Shown piece after piece: positions 42,608 to 51,605 of a DNA stretch of 64,000 bases. The position numbers and the translations under genes were made by a program. The stretch is taken from positions 310,001-374,000 of the forward strand of contig NZ_JACERN010000033.1 of assembly GCF_013911085.1 (NCBI RefSeq). Direction: 5' to 3'. The notes beneath the pieces are model-generated. The model ran no database searches. It was not told the origin of the DNA and worked only from the letters and a program-made list of their open reading frames with translations. Within the stretch, counting starts at the first letter, position 1. Each line of letters opens with the position of its first letter. Origin of the DNA: Aquitalea aquatica. GTDB taxonomy: Bacteria; Pseudomonadota; Gammaproteobacteria; Burkholderiales; Chromobacteriaceae.

Positions 42608-43975
42608 ATGGATGCTCGGCATGTAAAGACAATGGCAGATTTGAAGACCCTGATCGAAGAGCGCCAGCTACGGCAGATCAAGGTTGGCCTGGTTGATATC
42701 GATGGCGTGATGTGCGGCAAATACATGTCGCGTGACAAATTCCTGTCCTCGCTGGAGGGCGGCTTCGGCTTCTGTGATGTGGTGTTCGGCTGGGACGTGG
42801 GCGACAAGCTCTACGACAACACCCTGCTCACCGGCTGGGGCCGTGGCTATGGCGATGCGCAGATCCGGCTGATCCCCGAATCCTGTCGTGAGCTGCCGCT
42901 GGAAGACAATATGATCTTCGTGCAGGGCGAGGTGATCGGCCGACTGGAAGGGCTGTGTCCGCGCGGCGTGCTGCGGCGGGTGGTGGAGCGCGCCCGCGCC
43001 ATGGGCTTTGAGCCGATGGCTGGCTTCGAATACGAATTCCTGGTCACTGACGAAAGCAATGCCGCGCTGCAAGACAAGCTGTACCAGAACCCCAAGCCAC
43101 TGGGCAGTGGTGCTTTCGGCTACTCGGTTTTGCGCAATTCGGTGAATACCGATTTCTACCGTGGCCTGCTTGATCTGTGCGAGCAGATGAATATGCCGGT
43201 AGAAGGCTTCCACGAAGAAACCGGCCCTGGCGCCCTGGAAGCCGCACTGACGGTGGACAAGGCCATGACTGCCGCCGACAACGCGGTGTGCTTCAAGACC
43301 TTCTCCAAGGTGCTGGCGGAAAAACAGGGCCGCATGATCTGCTATATGGCCAAGTGGAACGAAGACCACTCCGGCCAGGGCGGGCACATCCATATCTCGC
43401 TGAAGAATCGCGACGGCCACAGCGCCTTCCATCAGGCTGGCCGCGATCACAATATCAGCGACACCATGCGCCACTTCATCGGCGGCATTCAAAAGCTGAT
43501 GCCGCAATTCATGAGCCTGGCAGCCCCCACCATCAACAGTTTCCGCCGGCTGGTGCCGGGCTACTGGGCGCCTACCAGCGCGCTGTGGGGGGTAGATAAC
43601 CGTACCGTGGCCATTCGCGCCATTCCGGGCAGCAGCAAATCGCAGCGGGTGGAATACCGCCTGCCCGGCGCAGATACCAATCCCTATCTGGCACTGGCCA
43701 GCGGGCTGGCCGCCGGACTCTACGGCATCGAGAACAAGATTGAGCCAGAAGAGCCGGTGACCGCCAATGGCTATCTGCTGGAAGCGCCGGCCCACCTGCA
43801 ACTGCACCGCACCCTGTGGGATGCCGCCCAGGCCCTGCGCGCCTCGGCCGCTGCCCGTGACTGGTTTGGTGATGATTTTGTCGATCACTTTGCCGCCACC
43901 CGCGAGTGGGAAGAACGCGAGTTCCAGCGCCATGTTACCGACTGGGAATTGAAACGCTACTTCGAGATCATCTAA
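42608..43975 (+). CDS. Glutamine-synthetase-family gamma-glutamyl-amine ligase
   Basis: A 455-residue GS-fold enzyme, different from puuA in this window. Signatures: KVGLVDIDGVMCGKYMSRDK at the N-terminus, EYEFLV (GS ATP site), EETGPGALEAALTVDKAMTAAD, GGHIHISL, and RVEYRLPGADTNPY. It would ligate glutamate to an amine. Linkage to an ALDH, an Fe-type ADH, a C26 hydrolase and an APC permease points to catabolism of an amine through gamma-glutamyl intermediates. PA5508-like gamma-glutamyl-monoamine synthetases are the nearest functional idea I can name. ATG 42608 has AAGGAG upstream. Confidence 0.82.
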   Translation: MDARHVKTMADLKTLIEERQLRQIKVGLVDIDGVMCGKYMSRDKFLSSLEGGFGFCDVVFGWDVGDKLYDNTLLTGWGRGYGDAQIRLIPESCRELPLEDNMIFVQGEVIGRLEGLCPRGVLRRVVERARAMGFEPMAGFEYEFLVTDESNAALQDKLYQNPKPLGSGAFGYSVLRNSVNTDFYRGLLDLCEQMNMPVEGFHEETGPGALEAALTVDKAMTAADNAVCFKTFSKVLAEKQGRMICYMAKWNEDHSGQGGHIHISLKNRDGHSAFHQAGRDHNISDTMRHFIGGIQKLMPQFMSLAAPTINSFRRLVPGYWAPTSALWGVDNRTVAIRAIPGSSKSQRVEYRLPGADTNPYLALASGLAAGLYGIENKIEPEEPVTANGYLLEAPAHLQLHRTLWDAAQALRASAAARDWFGDDFVDHFAATREWEEREFQRHVTDWELKRYFEII

Positions 43976-45361
43976 ATGAGCACATCCTATTCCGTCATTT
44001 CCCCCGTCGATGGTGCCATCCTGCTGGAGCGCCCCTACTCCACGCCCAGCCAGACCCAGGCCGTGCTCGATGCGGCCGCTGCCGCACAGCGCGGCTGGCG
44101 ACACACCCCGCTGGCCGAACGCAAGGCGCTGATCGGCAAAGCGGTAGACTGGCTGGTGGCGCACAAGGACGCCTGTGCCGAAGCCATTACCCGCCAGATT
44201 GGCCGTCCCATCAGCCAGTCGCCTGGCGAAGTGCGTGGCCTGGAAGAGCGCGCTCGCCATATGCTGGCCATTGCCGAAGAAGGACTGGCCGACATCCACC
44301 CCGCAGTCAAACCCGGTTTCCAGCGCTTTCTGCGCCACGAGCCGCTGGGCACGGTACTGGTGCTGGCACCATGGAATTACCCCTTCCTCACCGCCATCAA
44401 CACCATCGTGCCGGCGCTTGCCGCCGGCAATACCGTCATCCTCAAGCACTCCTCGCAAACCCCGCTGGTGACCGAACTATTCCAGCAGGCTTTTGATGCA
44501 GCCGGTCTGCCTGCCGGGGTATTCCAGAGCCTGCAGCTGGACCATGCGGCCACCCTGCGGCTGGTGGCCGCGCCGCAAATCGATTTTGTCGCCTTCACCG
44601 GCTCGGTGGCCGGTGGCCGTGCCGTACAGCAAGCGGCCAGTGAACGTTTTATTGGCGTAGGGCTGGAGCTGGGCGGCAAGGACCCGGCCTATGTACGCTC
44701 CGATGCCGACCTGGCCAGCGCCATCGAAAACCTGGTGGACGGTGCCTTTTTCAACTCCGGGCAATCCTGCTGCGGCATCGAACGCATCTACGTGCACCGC
44801 AGCCACTACACCGCCTTTGTTGATGGCTTTGTCGAACTCACCAAGGCTTACCGCTTTGGTAACCCGCTGGATACCAGCACCAATCTCGGCCCCATGGTGC
44901 GCGCCAGTGCCGCCAGCTTTGTGCGTGGCCAGATTGCCGATGCCGTCGCCGCCGGGGCGCGGGCGCTGATTCCAGCCGGGCACTTTGCTGCCGATGCCGT
45001 AGGCACGGCCTATCTGGCTCCGCAAGTACTGGTAGACGTGCACCACGGCATGAGTGTGATGCGGGACGAAAGTTTTGGCCCGGTCATCGGCATCATGCCG
45101 GTGGATGCCGATGAGCAAGCTGTGGCCCTGATGAACGACAGCGCCTATGGCCTGACCGCCTCGCTGTGGACACGGGATCAGGAAGCCGCCATCCGCCTAG
45201 GCAATGAGATTGCCACCGGCACGGTATTCATGAACCGTTGTGACTACCTGGACCCTGCCCTGGCCTGGACCGGGGTCAAGGACACTGGCCGCGGCATTTC
45301 GCTATCCGTGCTGGGTTATCAGCAGCTCACCCGTATCAAATCCTTCCACCTCAAGGGGTAA
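43976..45361 (+). CDS. Aldehyde dehydrogenase of the gamma-glutamyl-amine locus
   Basis: A 461-residue NAD(P)+-dependent aldehyde dehydrogenase. Active-site residues: Glu231 (GLELGGKDP) and Cys265 (NSGQSCCG); cofactor loops APWNYPFLTAINT and FTGSVAGGRAV. It is shorter than PuuC and belongs to a distinct branch close to succinate-semialdehyde-type enzymes. It starts directly after the TAA of the GS-like gene with no spacing. Its expected substrate is the aldehyde from the following alcohol dehydrogenase gene, by inference from order only. Confidence 0.88.
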   Translation: MSTSYSVISPVDGAILLERPYSTPSQTQAVLDAAAAAQRGWRHTPLAERKALIGKAVDWLVAHKDACAEAITRQIGRPISQSPGEVRGLEERARHMLAIAEEGLADIHPAVKPGFQRFLRHEPLGTVLVLAPWNYPFLTAINTIVPALAAGNTVILKHSSQTPLVTELFQQAFDAAGLPAGVFQSLQLDHAATLRLVAAPQIDFVAFTGSVAGGRAVQQAASERFIGVGLELGGKDPAYVRSDADLASAIENLVDGAFFNSGQSCCGIERIYVHRSHYTAFVDGFVELTKAYRFGNPLDTSTNLGPMVRASAASFVRGQIADAVAAGARALIPAGHFAADAVGTAYLAPQVLVDVHHGMSVMRDESFGPVIGIMPVDADEQAVALMNDSAYGLTASLWTRDQEAAIRLGNEIATGTVFMNRCDYLDPALAWTGVKDTGRGISLSVLGYQQLTRIKSFHLKG

Positions 45362-45364
45362 AGC

Positions 45365-46528
45365 ATGCAACTGCAAGGTAACTGGAACTATCCGACCAGC
45401 ATCCGCTTTGGCGCAGGCCGCGCCAGCGAGCTGCCCGCGCAGTGCCAGCAACTGGGCATGCGCCGCCCGCTGCTGGTCACCGACCCTGGTCTCGCCCGGC
45501 TGCCACTGGTGGCCCGCCTGCTCGACTACCTGGCATCCGCCGGCATGCCCGCACAGGTGTTCAGCGATATGCGCCCCAACCCGGTAGGCCGCGATGTCTA
45601 CGCCGGCATCAATGCCTACAAGGAGGGCAAACACGATGGCGTGATTGCAGTCGGTGGCGGCAGCGCACTGGATGTGGGCAAGGCGATTGCGCTGATGGTG
45701 GGTCAGGACCGTCCGCTGTGGGATTTTGAAGACGTGGGCGACAACTGGCTGCGGGTGAATGTAGCCGGCGTGGCGCCCACCATTGCCGTGCCAACCACCT
45801 CCGGCACCGGCTCGGAAGTGGGCCGCGCCTCGCTGATCATTGATGAAGAAGACCACCGCAAGGTCATCATCTTCCACCCGTCCATGCTGCCCAGACTGGT
45901 GCTGGCCGACCCGGAACTCACCGCTGGCCTGCCCCCGCAGCTGACCGCTGCCACCGGCATCGACGCGCTGGTGCACAATCTGGAAGCCTATTGCTCGCCC
46001 ACCTACCACCCGCTGGCACAGGGCGTGGCGCTGGAAGGCATGAAACTGGTGCACGACTGGCTGCCCACCGCCTATGCCGATGGCAGCCATATCGAAGCCC
46101 GCTCGCACATGCTGGCGGCCTCCATCATGGGCGCCACCGCCTTCCAGAAAGGGCTGGGGGGCGTGCATGCACTGGCGCACCCGATTGGGGCGGTGTTCGA
46201 CACCCACCATGGCCTGGCCAATGCCATCCTGCTGCCCTATGTGCTGGTGCGCAACCGCCCGGCCATCGCCGACAAACTGGCCGCCGCTGCCCGCTATATC
46301 GGCTTGGCCGACAGCAGTTTTGATGGTTTCCTCGCCTGGATACTGCAGCTGCGCAGCGATCTGGGCATTCCGCACAGCCTGGGCCAGATCAACATCCCGG
46401 CAGAGCAAGCCAGCGAGATCGGTCGCATGGCCAAGGCCGACCCCAGCGACGGCGGCAATCCGTTGCCGTTGAGCGCCGGCGATTACAGCGCCATCTATCT
46501 GGCGGCCGTGCAAGGCCAACTGCCATGA
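45365..46528 (+). CDS. Iron-containing alcohol dehydrogenase
   Basis: A 387-residue group III (Fe) alcohol dehydrogenase. The cofactor glycine-rich loop is VIAVGGGSALDVGKA (93-107); metal ligands are Asp200 and His204 (TGIDALVH), His268 and His282 (GGVHALAHPIGAVFDTHHG). It oxidises a primary alcohol, or reduces the aldehyde. The start has GGTAA-rich sequence only 3 bases after the ALDH stop. Together with ALDH it suggests a gamma-glutamylated amino-alcohol going to the acid. Its stop overlaps the next gene by 4 bases. Confidence 0.9.
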   Translation: MQLQGNWNYPTSIRFGAGRASELPAQCQQLGMRRPLLVTDPGLARLPLVARLLDYLASAGMPAQVFSDMRPNPVGRDVYAGINAYKEGKHDGVIAVGGGSALDVGKAIALMVGQDRPLWDFEDVGDNWLRVNVAGVAPTIAVPTTSGTGSEVGRASLIIDEEDHRKVIIFHPSMLPRLVLADPELTAGLPPQLTAATGIDALVHNLEAYCSPTYHPLAQGVALEGMKLVHDWLPTAYADGSHIEARSHMLAASIMGATAFQKGLGGVHALAHPIGAVFDTHHGLANAILLPYVLVRNRPAIADKLAAAARYIGLADSSFDGFLAWILQLRSDLGIPHSLGQINIPAEQASEIGRMAKADPSDGGNPLPLSAGDYSAIYLAAVQGQLP

Positions 46529-47235
46529 AGCCCCCCCTCATCGGCCTGACCACCTACCCCGCCGGCCAGGGGTATGGCTATCACACTCCGGTGGACTACG
46601 TGCATGCCGTGTTGCGTGCCGGCGGTGCGCCGGTGCTGCTGCCGCCGGTGGGTGATGCCGCCATCGACAGCTGGCTGGATGCGCTGGACGGCGTGGTGCT
46701 GATTGGTGGCGGCGATATCGACCCGGAGCTGTTCGACGGCGGCGCCCACCCCACCATTTACAACCTGAGCCCGGAGCGCGACCACACCGAAACCGCGCTG
46801 GCACGCTCCCTGCTTCAGCGTAAGCTGCCCACGCTGGCCATCTGCCGTGGCCTGCAGATTCTCAATACCGTATTGGGCGGGACACTGCACCTGCACTTGC
46901 CGGATGTGGTGGGCGAAACGGTAGAACACCGGATAGCTCCGCGGGACCCCACCTTGCACCGGGTAAGGGTAGCAAGCGACTCCTGCCTGGCCGGCCTGCT
47001 GGGCAGCACCGAAGTGGCCACCAAGTCCTGGCACCACCAGGCCATCGACCAGCCGGGTCAGGGCGTGCATGCCGTGGCCTGGGCAGCCGATGGCGTGATC
47101 GAGGCCATCGAGGTGGAAGGGTTTCCGCAATTGATTGCCGTGCAATGGCATCCGGAATTATCTGCACGGGAAGATAGCAGCCAGCAGGGGCTGTTTGATG
47201 AGTTGGTCCGCATGAGCAGCAAACGCAGTAATTAA
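46525..47235 (+). CDS. Gamma-glutamyl hydrolase, class I amidotransferase (peptidase C26)
   Basis: A 236-residue C26 hydrolase, a paralogue-like counterpart of PuuD. The triad is Cys107 (LAICRGLQILN), His209 and Glu211 (VQWHPEL). It starts with IGLTTYPAGQGYGYHTPVDYVHAVLRAGG, the family N-terminus, and GGGDIDPELF. It should release glutamate from a gamma-glutamyl product, completing the second pathway. An ATGA overlap with the Fe-ADH gene implies translational coupling. A long inverted repeat begins right after its stop codon. Confidence 0.88.
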   Translation: MKPPLIGLTTYPAGQGYGYHTPVDYVHAVLRAGGAPVLLPPVGDAAIDSWLDALDGVVLIGGGDIDPELFDGGAHPTIYNLSPERDHTETALARSLLQRKLPTLAICRGLQILNTVLGGTLHLHLPDVVGETVEHRIAPRDPTLHRVRVASDSCLAGLLGSTEVATKSWHHQAIDQPGQGVHAVAWAADGVIEAIEVEGFPQLIAVQWHPELSAREDSSQQGLFDELVRMSSKRSN

Positions 47236-47311
47236 GAGCGGCTAACAAAATAGCGTAGCGGCCCTGGGGCAAGGCAGCGCAACGCAACAGCAGGGGTTTT
47301 GTTAGCTGCTC
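47236..47311. repeat. Long imperfect hairpin with attC-like ends
   Basis: Arms at 47236-47250 (GAGCGGCTAACAAAA) and 47297-47311 pair over 15 bases with one G-U. The inner part is asymmetric: an 11-base unpaired left stretch, then CCCTG/CAGGG. The pairing box GCTAAC/GTTAGC recalls the R boxes of integron attC sites, with one mismatch in each box. No integrase is present. It lacks a T run and so is not an ordinary terminator. Confidence 0.5.
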
Positions 47312-47544
47312 CAAAGCCGACAGCACGAGCGGCAAGCATTCCAGAGTATGCCCGGCACGAACGGGACGCAGAGCGCCACGCAGCAGACACGGATAAAACG
47401 CAGATGGGTATGGCTCTTGCCAACAGGCAAGGCCGGACGCAGGCCGCGCCTTTGTCCGCCGTCCGCTACTGGCGCAGCAAAGGGTGAAGTCTCAGCACAG
47501 TGCATTTCCATACAGTGTAGGTCAACACATGTAAGAGGATCATC
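47236..47544. other. Non-coding stretch between the C26 hydrolase and the permease
   Basis: About 309 bases. It holds the hairpin at 47236-47311 and then a G+C-rich, gene-less segment. The start of the permease has AAGAGGA upstream. No promoter with good hexamers was recognised, so the permease may depend on the upstream genes or on a promoter I did not find. Confidence 0.45.
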
Positions 47545-49083
47545 ATGAACCGAGATCAGCACGGCTCCGCACCACAGGGTGAGGACGAGAAACTGTTACA
47601 CAGCATGGGTTACGCTCAGGAATTATCCAGACGCATGAGCGGTTTTTCCAACTTCGCCATTTCCTTTTCCATCATCTGCATTCTGGCCGGTGGCATCACG
47701 GCCTTTCCGGCCGGCATCAGCGCTGGCGGCGGTGCGTCGATCGGCATCGGCTGGCCAGTAGGCGCACTGTTTGCCAGCATCGTGGCTGCGGCCATGGCGC
47801 AGATCGCCTCGGCCTACCCCACCGCTGGCGGCCTCTATCACTGGTCGTCCATTCTGGGTGGCAAGGGGCTGGGCTGGGTAACCGCCTGGATCAATCTGCT
47901 GGGGCTGATCTTCGTGGTGGCTTCGGTCAACTTCGGGGTTTACGATCCCTTCTTCAAAACCCTGATTGCACCACTACTGGGCATTAATCCTGACCATCTC
48001 ACCTGGACAGAGCAGACACTGTTTCTGGCCGGCATCACCTTGAGCCAAGCCTGGCTGAATCATCTGGGCATCAAGCTCACCACCCGGCTGACCGATATGT
48101 CGGGCTATCTGATCTTTGCCATTGCCCTGCTGCTGACGGTATCGCTGCTGGCTTATGCACCGGGTCCGCTGGATTTCTCGCGCCTGTTTACCTTTACCAA
48201 CTTCAGCGGTGCCGACGGTGGCACCTGGCCCAAGACCGACAGCAGCCTGATGCTCTTCCTGTCTGGCCTGCTGCTGACCGTCTACACCCTTACCGGCTAC
48301 GACGCCTCAGCCCACACCTCGGAAGAAACCCACCAGGCCGCGCACAATGTGCCCAAGGGCATCATCCGCTCGGTACTGTGGTCGGCTCTGTTCGGCTACA
48401 TCCTGATCTGCACCTTCGTGCTGGTGCTACCGAATATGCAGGCTGGCGTCAAAGCCGGCATGGGCTTTTTCGACTTGCTGCTCAGCAGCCTGCCACCGGC
48501 ACTGAAAGCGCTACTGGGTATCGGCATTTTCCTGGTCAACTATCTGTGCGGCCTGGCCTGCCTGACCTCCACCTCGCGCATGATGTATGCCTTTGCCCGT
48601 GACGGCGGCCTGCCCTTCTCCCACCAGCTGAAACAGGTCCATCCCGTACACCGCACACCGGGCCTGGCCATCTGGGTCAGTGCCATCCTGGCCATTGTCG
48701 CCACCCTGTATGGCGATGCCTTTACCGTGCTGTCGGCCGGCTCTGCGGTGTTCCTGTACATTTCCTACATCCTGCCCACCACGGCCGGCCTGTTTGCCGA
48801 AGGCAAAAGCTGGACCCACAAAGGCCCCTTCAGCCTGGGAGCCGCCTCCAAGCCGATTGCCCTGTTGGCCACCATTGGCGGTGCCATCCTGGCATTTGTC
48901 GGCGTACAGCCGCCCAATCAAAAGGTGCTGTATCTGATCATCGCCCTGCTGGTGGTCTTGCTGTTCTTCTGGTTTGTGCTGGGGGTACGCAAGCAATTCA
49001 AGGGGCCACCGGTCGGTGAGCGCATCCAGAAACACCAGGCGCATATCCGTGAGATCGAGAATGCGCTGGACAAGACCGCCTGA
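47545..49083 (+). CDS. APC-superfamily amino-acid/amine permease
   Basis: A 512-residue permease with about twelve membrane segments of the ACT/GabP-like amino-acid/choline branch of the APC superfamily. Marks: FSNFAISFSIICILAGGI (TM1), YPTAGGLYHWSSILGG, and the loop TGYDASAHTSEETHQAAHNVPKGI with the E-E/D-A-x-x-x-x-P pattern, then TSRMMYAFARDGGLP. It likely imports the amine used by the second gamma-glutamyl locus, although a 309-base gap precedes it. The specificity is unknown. It ends with a strong terminator. Confidence 0.9.
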   Translation: MNRDQHGSAPQGEDEKLLHSMGYAQELSRRMSGFSNFAISFSIICILAGGITAFPAGISAGGGASIGIGWPVGALFASIVAAAMAQIASAYPTAGGLYHWSSILGGKGLGWVTAWINLLGLIFVVASVNFGVYDPFFKTLIAPLLGINPDHLTWTEQTLFLAGITLSQAWLNHLGIKLTTRLTDMSGYLIFAIALLLTVSLLAYAPGPLDFSRLFTFTNFSGADGGTWPKTDSSLMLFLSGLLLTVYTLTGYDASAHTSEETHQAAHNVPKGIIRSVLWSALFGYILICTFVLVLPNMQAGVKAGMGFFDLLLSSLPPALKALLGIGIFLVNYLCGLACLTSTSRMMYAFARDGGLPFSHQLKQVHPVHRTPGLAIWVSAILAIVATLYGDAFTVLSAGSAVFLYISYILPTTAGLFAEGKSWTHKGPFSLGAASKPIALLATIGGAILAFVGVQPPNQKVLYLIIALLVVLLFFWFVLGVRKQFKGPPVGERIQKHQAHIREIENALDKTA

Positions 49084-49103
49084 GCCCGAGCTCAGCAAGA
49101 ACC

Positions 49104-49130
49104 ACGGCCATGCCTTGCATGGCCGTTTTC
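49104..49130 (+). terminator. Terminator after the APC permease
   Basis: ACGGCCATGC, loop CTT, GCATGGCCGT, followed by TTTTC. Confidence 0.9.
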
Positions 49131-49237
49131 TTTGGGATGTGCTGCTGTAAAATACCCGGTCCGCATCGAAGCAAGCGGCTTGCCCGCTACCAGAAAATAC
49201 TTAATGATGCTGTCTGGTTTACCTTGAGAACATCGCC

Positions 49238-49876
49238 ATGATTGTGACCCCGGAACAACTGGCGGCCTTTACCGCCGCCGCCATGCTGATCACCCTGTCA
49301 CCCGGCCCGGATAATCTGATGGTGCTGAGCCTGGGCATTGCCAAAGGGCGTCGCCAGGGCATGGCCTTCGGCCTGGGCTGCGCCCTGGGTTGCCTGACCC
49401 ATACCGTGTTGGCCGCCATCGGCGTCAGCGCGCTGATTGCCGCCTCGCCCCTCGCCTTCGGCCTGCTGAAAATTGCTGGCGGCGCGTATCTGGTGTATCT
49501 GGGCTGGCATGCCATTCGCAGCCGTGGCAGCCGGCTGCAGGCATCCGATGGTGCGGCAGATGGCACACCGCTGGCGGCACACTTTCGCAAAGGCCTGCTG
49601 GCCAATGCCATCAACCCCAAGGTCGTGCTGTTCTTCCTGGCCTTCCTGCCACAGTTCGTCAATCCGGCACAGGGCCACGGCGGCTGGCAGATCGCCATTC
49701 TGGGGCTGATCTTTACCGCGCAGGCCGCGCTGCTGTTTGGCAGCCTGGGTTATTTCGCCGGTGCCATCGGCAGCTGGTTTAACCGTACCCCCAAGGCCAG
49801 CCAATGGCTGGACCGCATTGCCGGCGGCGTCTTCATCGCACTGGGCCTGCGGCTGATACTGGCACCGACGCGCTAG
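49238..49876 (+). CDS. LysE/RhtB-family exporter
   Basis: A 212-residue inner-membrane protein with about six hydrophobic segments of the LysE superfamily. The family motif TLSPGPDNLMVLSLGIAKGRRQG (about 19-41) and GAYLVYLGWHAIRSR are present, as is NPKVVLFFLAFLPQF. Such proteins export amino acids or homoserine lactones; the substrate is not given by the sequence. The start at 49238 has a weak ribosome site. It is separate from the upstream operon by a terminator, 107 bases away. Confidence 0.9.
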   Translation: MIVTPEQLAAFTAAAMLITLSPGPDNLMVLSLGIAKGRRQGMAFGLGCALGCLTHTVLAAIGVSALIAASPLAFGLLKIAGGAYLVYLGWHAIRSRGSRLQASDGAADGTPLAAHFRKGLLANAINPKVVLFFLAFLPQFVNPAQGHGGWQIAILGLIFTAQAALLFGSLGYFAGAIGSWFNRTPKASQWLDRIAGGVFIALGLRLILAPTR

Positions 49877-49901
49877 TCGTGCAGGAATACCGGCACCATG
49901 C

Positions 49902-49931
49902 AAAACGGGTTGGCCTTGGCCAACCCGTTTA
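49902..49931. terminator. Bidirectional terminator between lysE and DUF2788
   Basis: AAACGGGTTGGCC and GGCCAACCCGTTT around a two-base centre, between convergent genes, A-rich on one side and T-rich on the other. Confidence 0.88.
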
Positions 49932-49948
49932 TGTATTTCCCAAGCTGC

Positions 49949-50152
49949 TTATTTCAGCACCAGAAATTCCACCAGCACGTTCTTGAAAATAAAGCCGAAT
50001 ACGCCAAAACCCAGCACCAGGAACAGAATCGCCGTCCCCATCTTGCCGGCCTGCGATTTCTTGCCGAGGTCCCAGATGATGAAACCCATGAAAATGATCA
50101 GCCCTGACAGGCACACGGCCATGGAAATATCGGTAAATTGATCTTCAGACAC
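49949..50152 (-). CDS. DUF2788 small membrane protein
   Basis: A 67-residue protein with two predicted membrane helices (CLSGLIIFMGFIIWDLGKKS and AILFLVLGFGVFGFIFKNVL). The GFIIWDL-K-S-AGK-GT and VLGFGVFGFI-K pattern is that of DUF2788, a family seen mostly in beta- and gammaproteobacteria, of unknown function. The start is GTG at 50152, with AAGGA upstream. It stands downstream of argG's terminator on the same strand, so it needs its own promoter. Confidence 0.85.
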   Translation of the reverse strand: MSEDQFTDISMAVCLSGLIIFMGFIIWDLGKKSQAGKMGTAILFLVLGFGVFGFIFKNVLVEFLVLK

Positions 50153-50294
50153 CCAGACATTCCTTCATTGTTGCGGCTGCTCAGTTCAGGCGGCGCTTGA
50201 AGCACCGCAGCTGTCACCGGGCCATCCCGGACGAAGTCACTACGATACGCCGCATCCCTTGGCAGCTCAACTTTTACGCAAGCGGCCACCAACG

Positions 50295-50318
50295 AAAAAG
50301 CCGCCCGAAGGCGGCTGT
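50295..50318 (-). terminator. Terminator of argG
   Basis: AGCCGCC, loop TTCG, GGCGGCT on the minus strand followed by TTTT; it begins 17 bases after the argG stop. Confidence 0.9.
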
Positions 50319-50334
50319 TTCAGCAGGCAGACAA

Positions 50335-51561
50335 TCAGCCGCGCTTGAGTTTGGCGTTGGCAGCAATCCGCATGCGCAAGGCATTCAGACGGATGAAGCC
50401 GGCCGCATCAGCGTGGTTGTAAGCGCCGCCATCTTCGTCGAAGGTGGCGATGTTCGGGTCGAACAGCGAATCGGTCTTGGATTCACGGCCCACCACGATG
50501 ACATTGCCCTTGTACAGCTTCAGGCGTACCCAGCCATTGACGGTGGCTTGCGAAGCATCGATCAGGCCTTGCAGCATCTGACGCTCCGGGCTCCACCAGT
50601 AACCGGTGTAAACCAGCTGGGCATACTTCGGCATCAGCTCATCCTTCAGGTGGGCCACTTCGCGGTCCAGCGTGATGGATTCGATGGCGCGGTGCGCCTT
50701 CAGCATGATGGTGCCGCCCGGGGTTTCGTAGCAGCCACGCGACTTCATGCCCACGTAACGGTTTTCCACGATGTCCAGACGGCCGATGCCATGCTTGCCG
50801 CCCAGGCGGTTCAGCTCGGTCAGCACCTGGGCCGGGGTCATGGCGACGCCGTTGATGGCGGTGATGTCACCCTTCTCGTAGCTCAGTTCGATGTATTCGG
50901 CCTGGTCCGGGGCATTTTCCGGGCTGACCGTCCACAGCCACATATCTTCTTCCGGCTCGGCGGCCGGGTTTTCCAGCACGGTGCCTTCGTAGGAGATGTG
51001 CAGCAGGTTAGCATCCATGGAGTACGGGCTGCCGCCGTTTTTCTTCTTGCTGATGTCAATGCCGTGGGTTTCGGCATAGGCCAGCAGTTTTTCACGGGAC
51101 AGCAGGTCCCATTCGCGCCACGGGGCGATGACCTTGACGTCCGGCTTCAGCGCGTAGTAACCCAGCTCGAAACGCACTTGGTCGTTACCCTTGCCGGTAG
51201 CACCGTGCGATACGGCGTCGCCGCCTACGGCATTGGCGATTTCGATCTGGCGCTTGGCAATCAGCGGGCGAGCAATGGAAGTACCCAGCAGGTACTCGCC
51301 TTCGTAAATGGCGTTGGCGCGAAACATCGGATAGACGTAATCGCGCACGAACTCTTCGCGCAGGTCTTCGATGAAAATGTTTTCCGGCTTGATGCCCAGC
51401 GAAACGGCTTTCTTGCGTGCCGGTTCCACTTCTTCACCCTGGCCGATGTCGGCGGTAAAGGTCACCACTTCACAGTGGTAAACATCTTGCAGCCATTTGA
51501 GAATAACGGAGGTATCCAGGCCACCGGAGTAGGCCAATACTACTTTTTTGATATCAGACAT
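50335..51561 (-). CDS. argG: Argininosuccinate synthase
   Basis: A 408-residue enzyme joining citrulline and aspartate with ATP. The N-terminal ATP motif [15 protein letters not shown] is followed by [34 protein letters not shown] and the later [24 protein letters not shown]. These mark the short (about 400-residue) type rather than the longer E. coli-type enzyme. ATG 51561 is fixed by the family N-terminus; the ribosome site GGAAAG is farther away than usual. It follows argF with 44 bases between, so argF and argG are probably one unit. Confidence 0.97.
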   Translation of the reverse strand: MSDIKKVVLAYSGGLDTSVILKWLQDVYHCEVVTFTADIGQGEEVEPARKKAVSLGIKPENIFIEDLREEFVRDYVYPMFRANAIYEGEYLLGTSIARPLIAKRQIEIANAVGGDAVSHGATGKGNDQVRFELGYYALKPDVKVIAPWREWDLLSREKLLAYAETHGIDISKKKNGGSPYSMDANLLHISYEGTVLENPAAEPEEDMWLWTVSPENAPDQAEYIELSYEKGDITAINGVAMTPAQVLTELNRLGGKHGIGRLDIVENRYVGMKSRGCYETPGGTIMLKAHRAIESITLDREVAHLKDELMPKYAQLVYTGYWWSPERQMLQGLIDASQATVNGWVRLKLYKGNVIVVGRESKTDSLFDPNIATFDEDGGAYNHADAAGFIRLNALRMRIAANAKLKRG

Positions 51562-51605
51562 GATGCGTTTTCTTTCCAGCGAATCTAGTGGGTTGTCCTG
51601 CCGGC

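Noticed and set aside
42668-44458. Long minus-strand frame of 596 codons across the second GS-like and ALDH genes
   Set aside because: It spans the junction of two well-supported genes on the other strand and has no ribosome site or recognisable domain.
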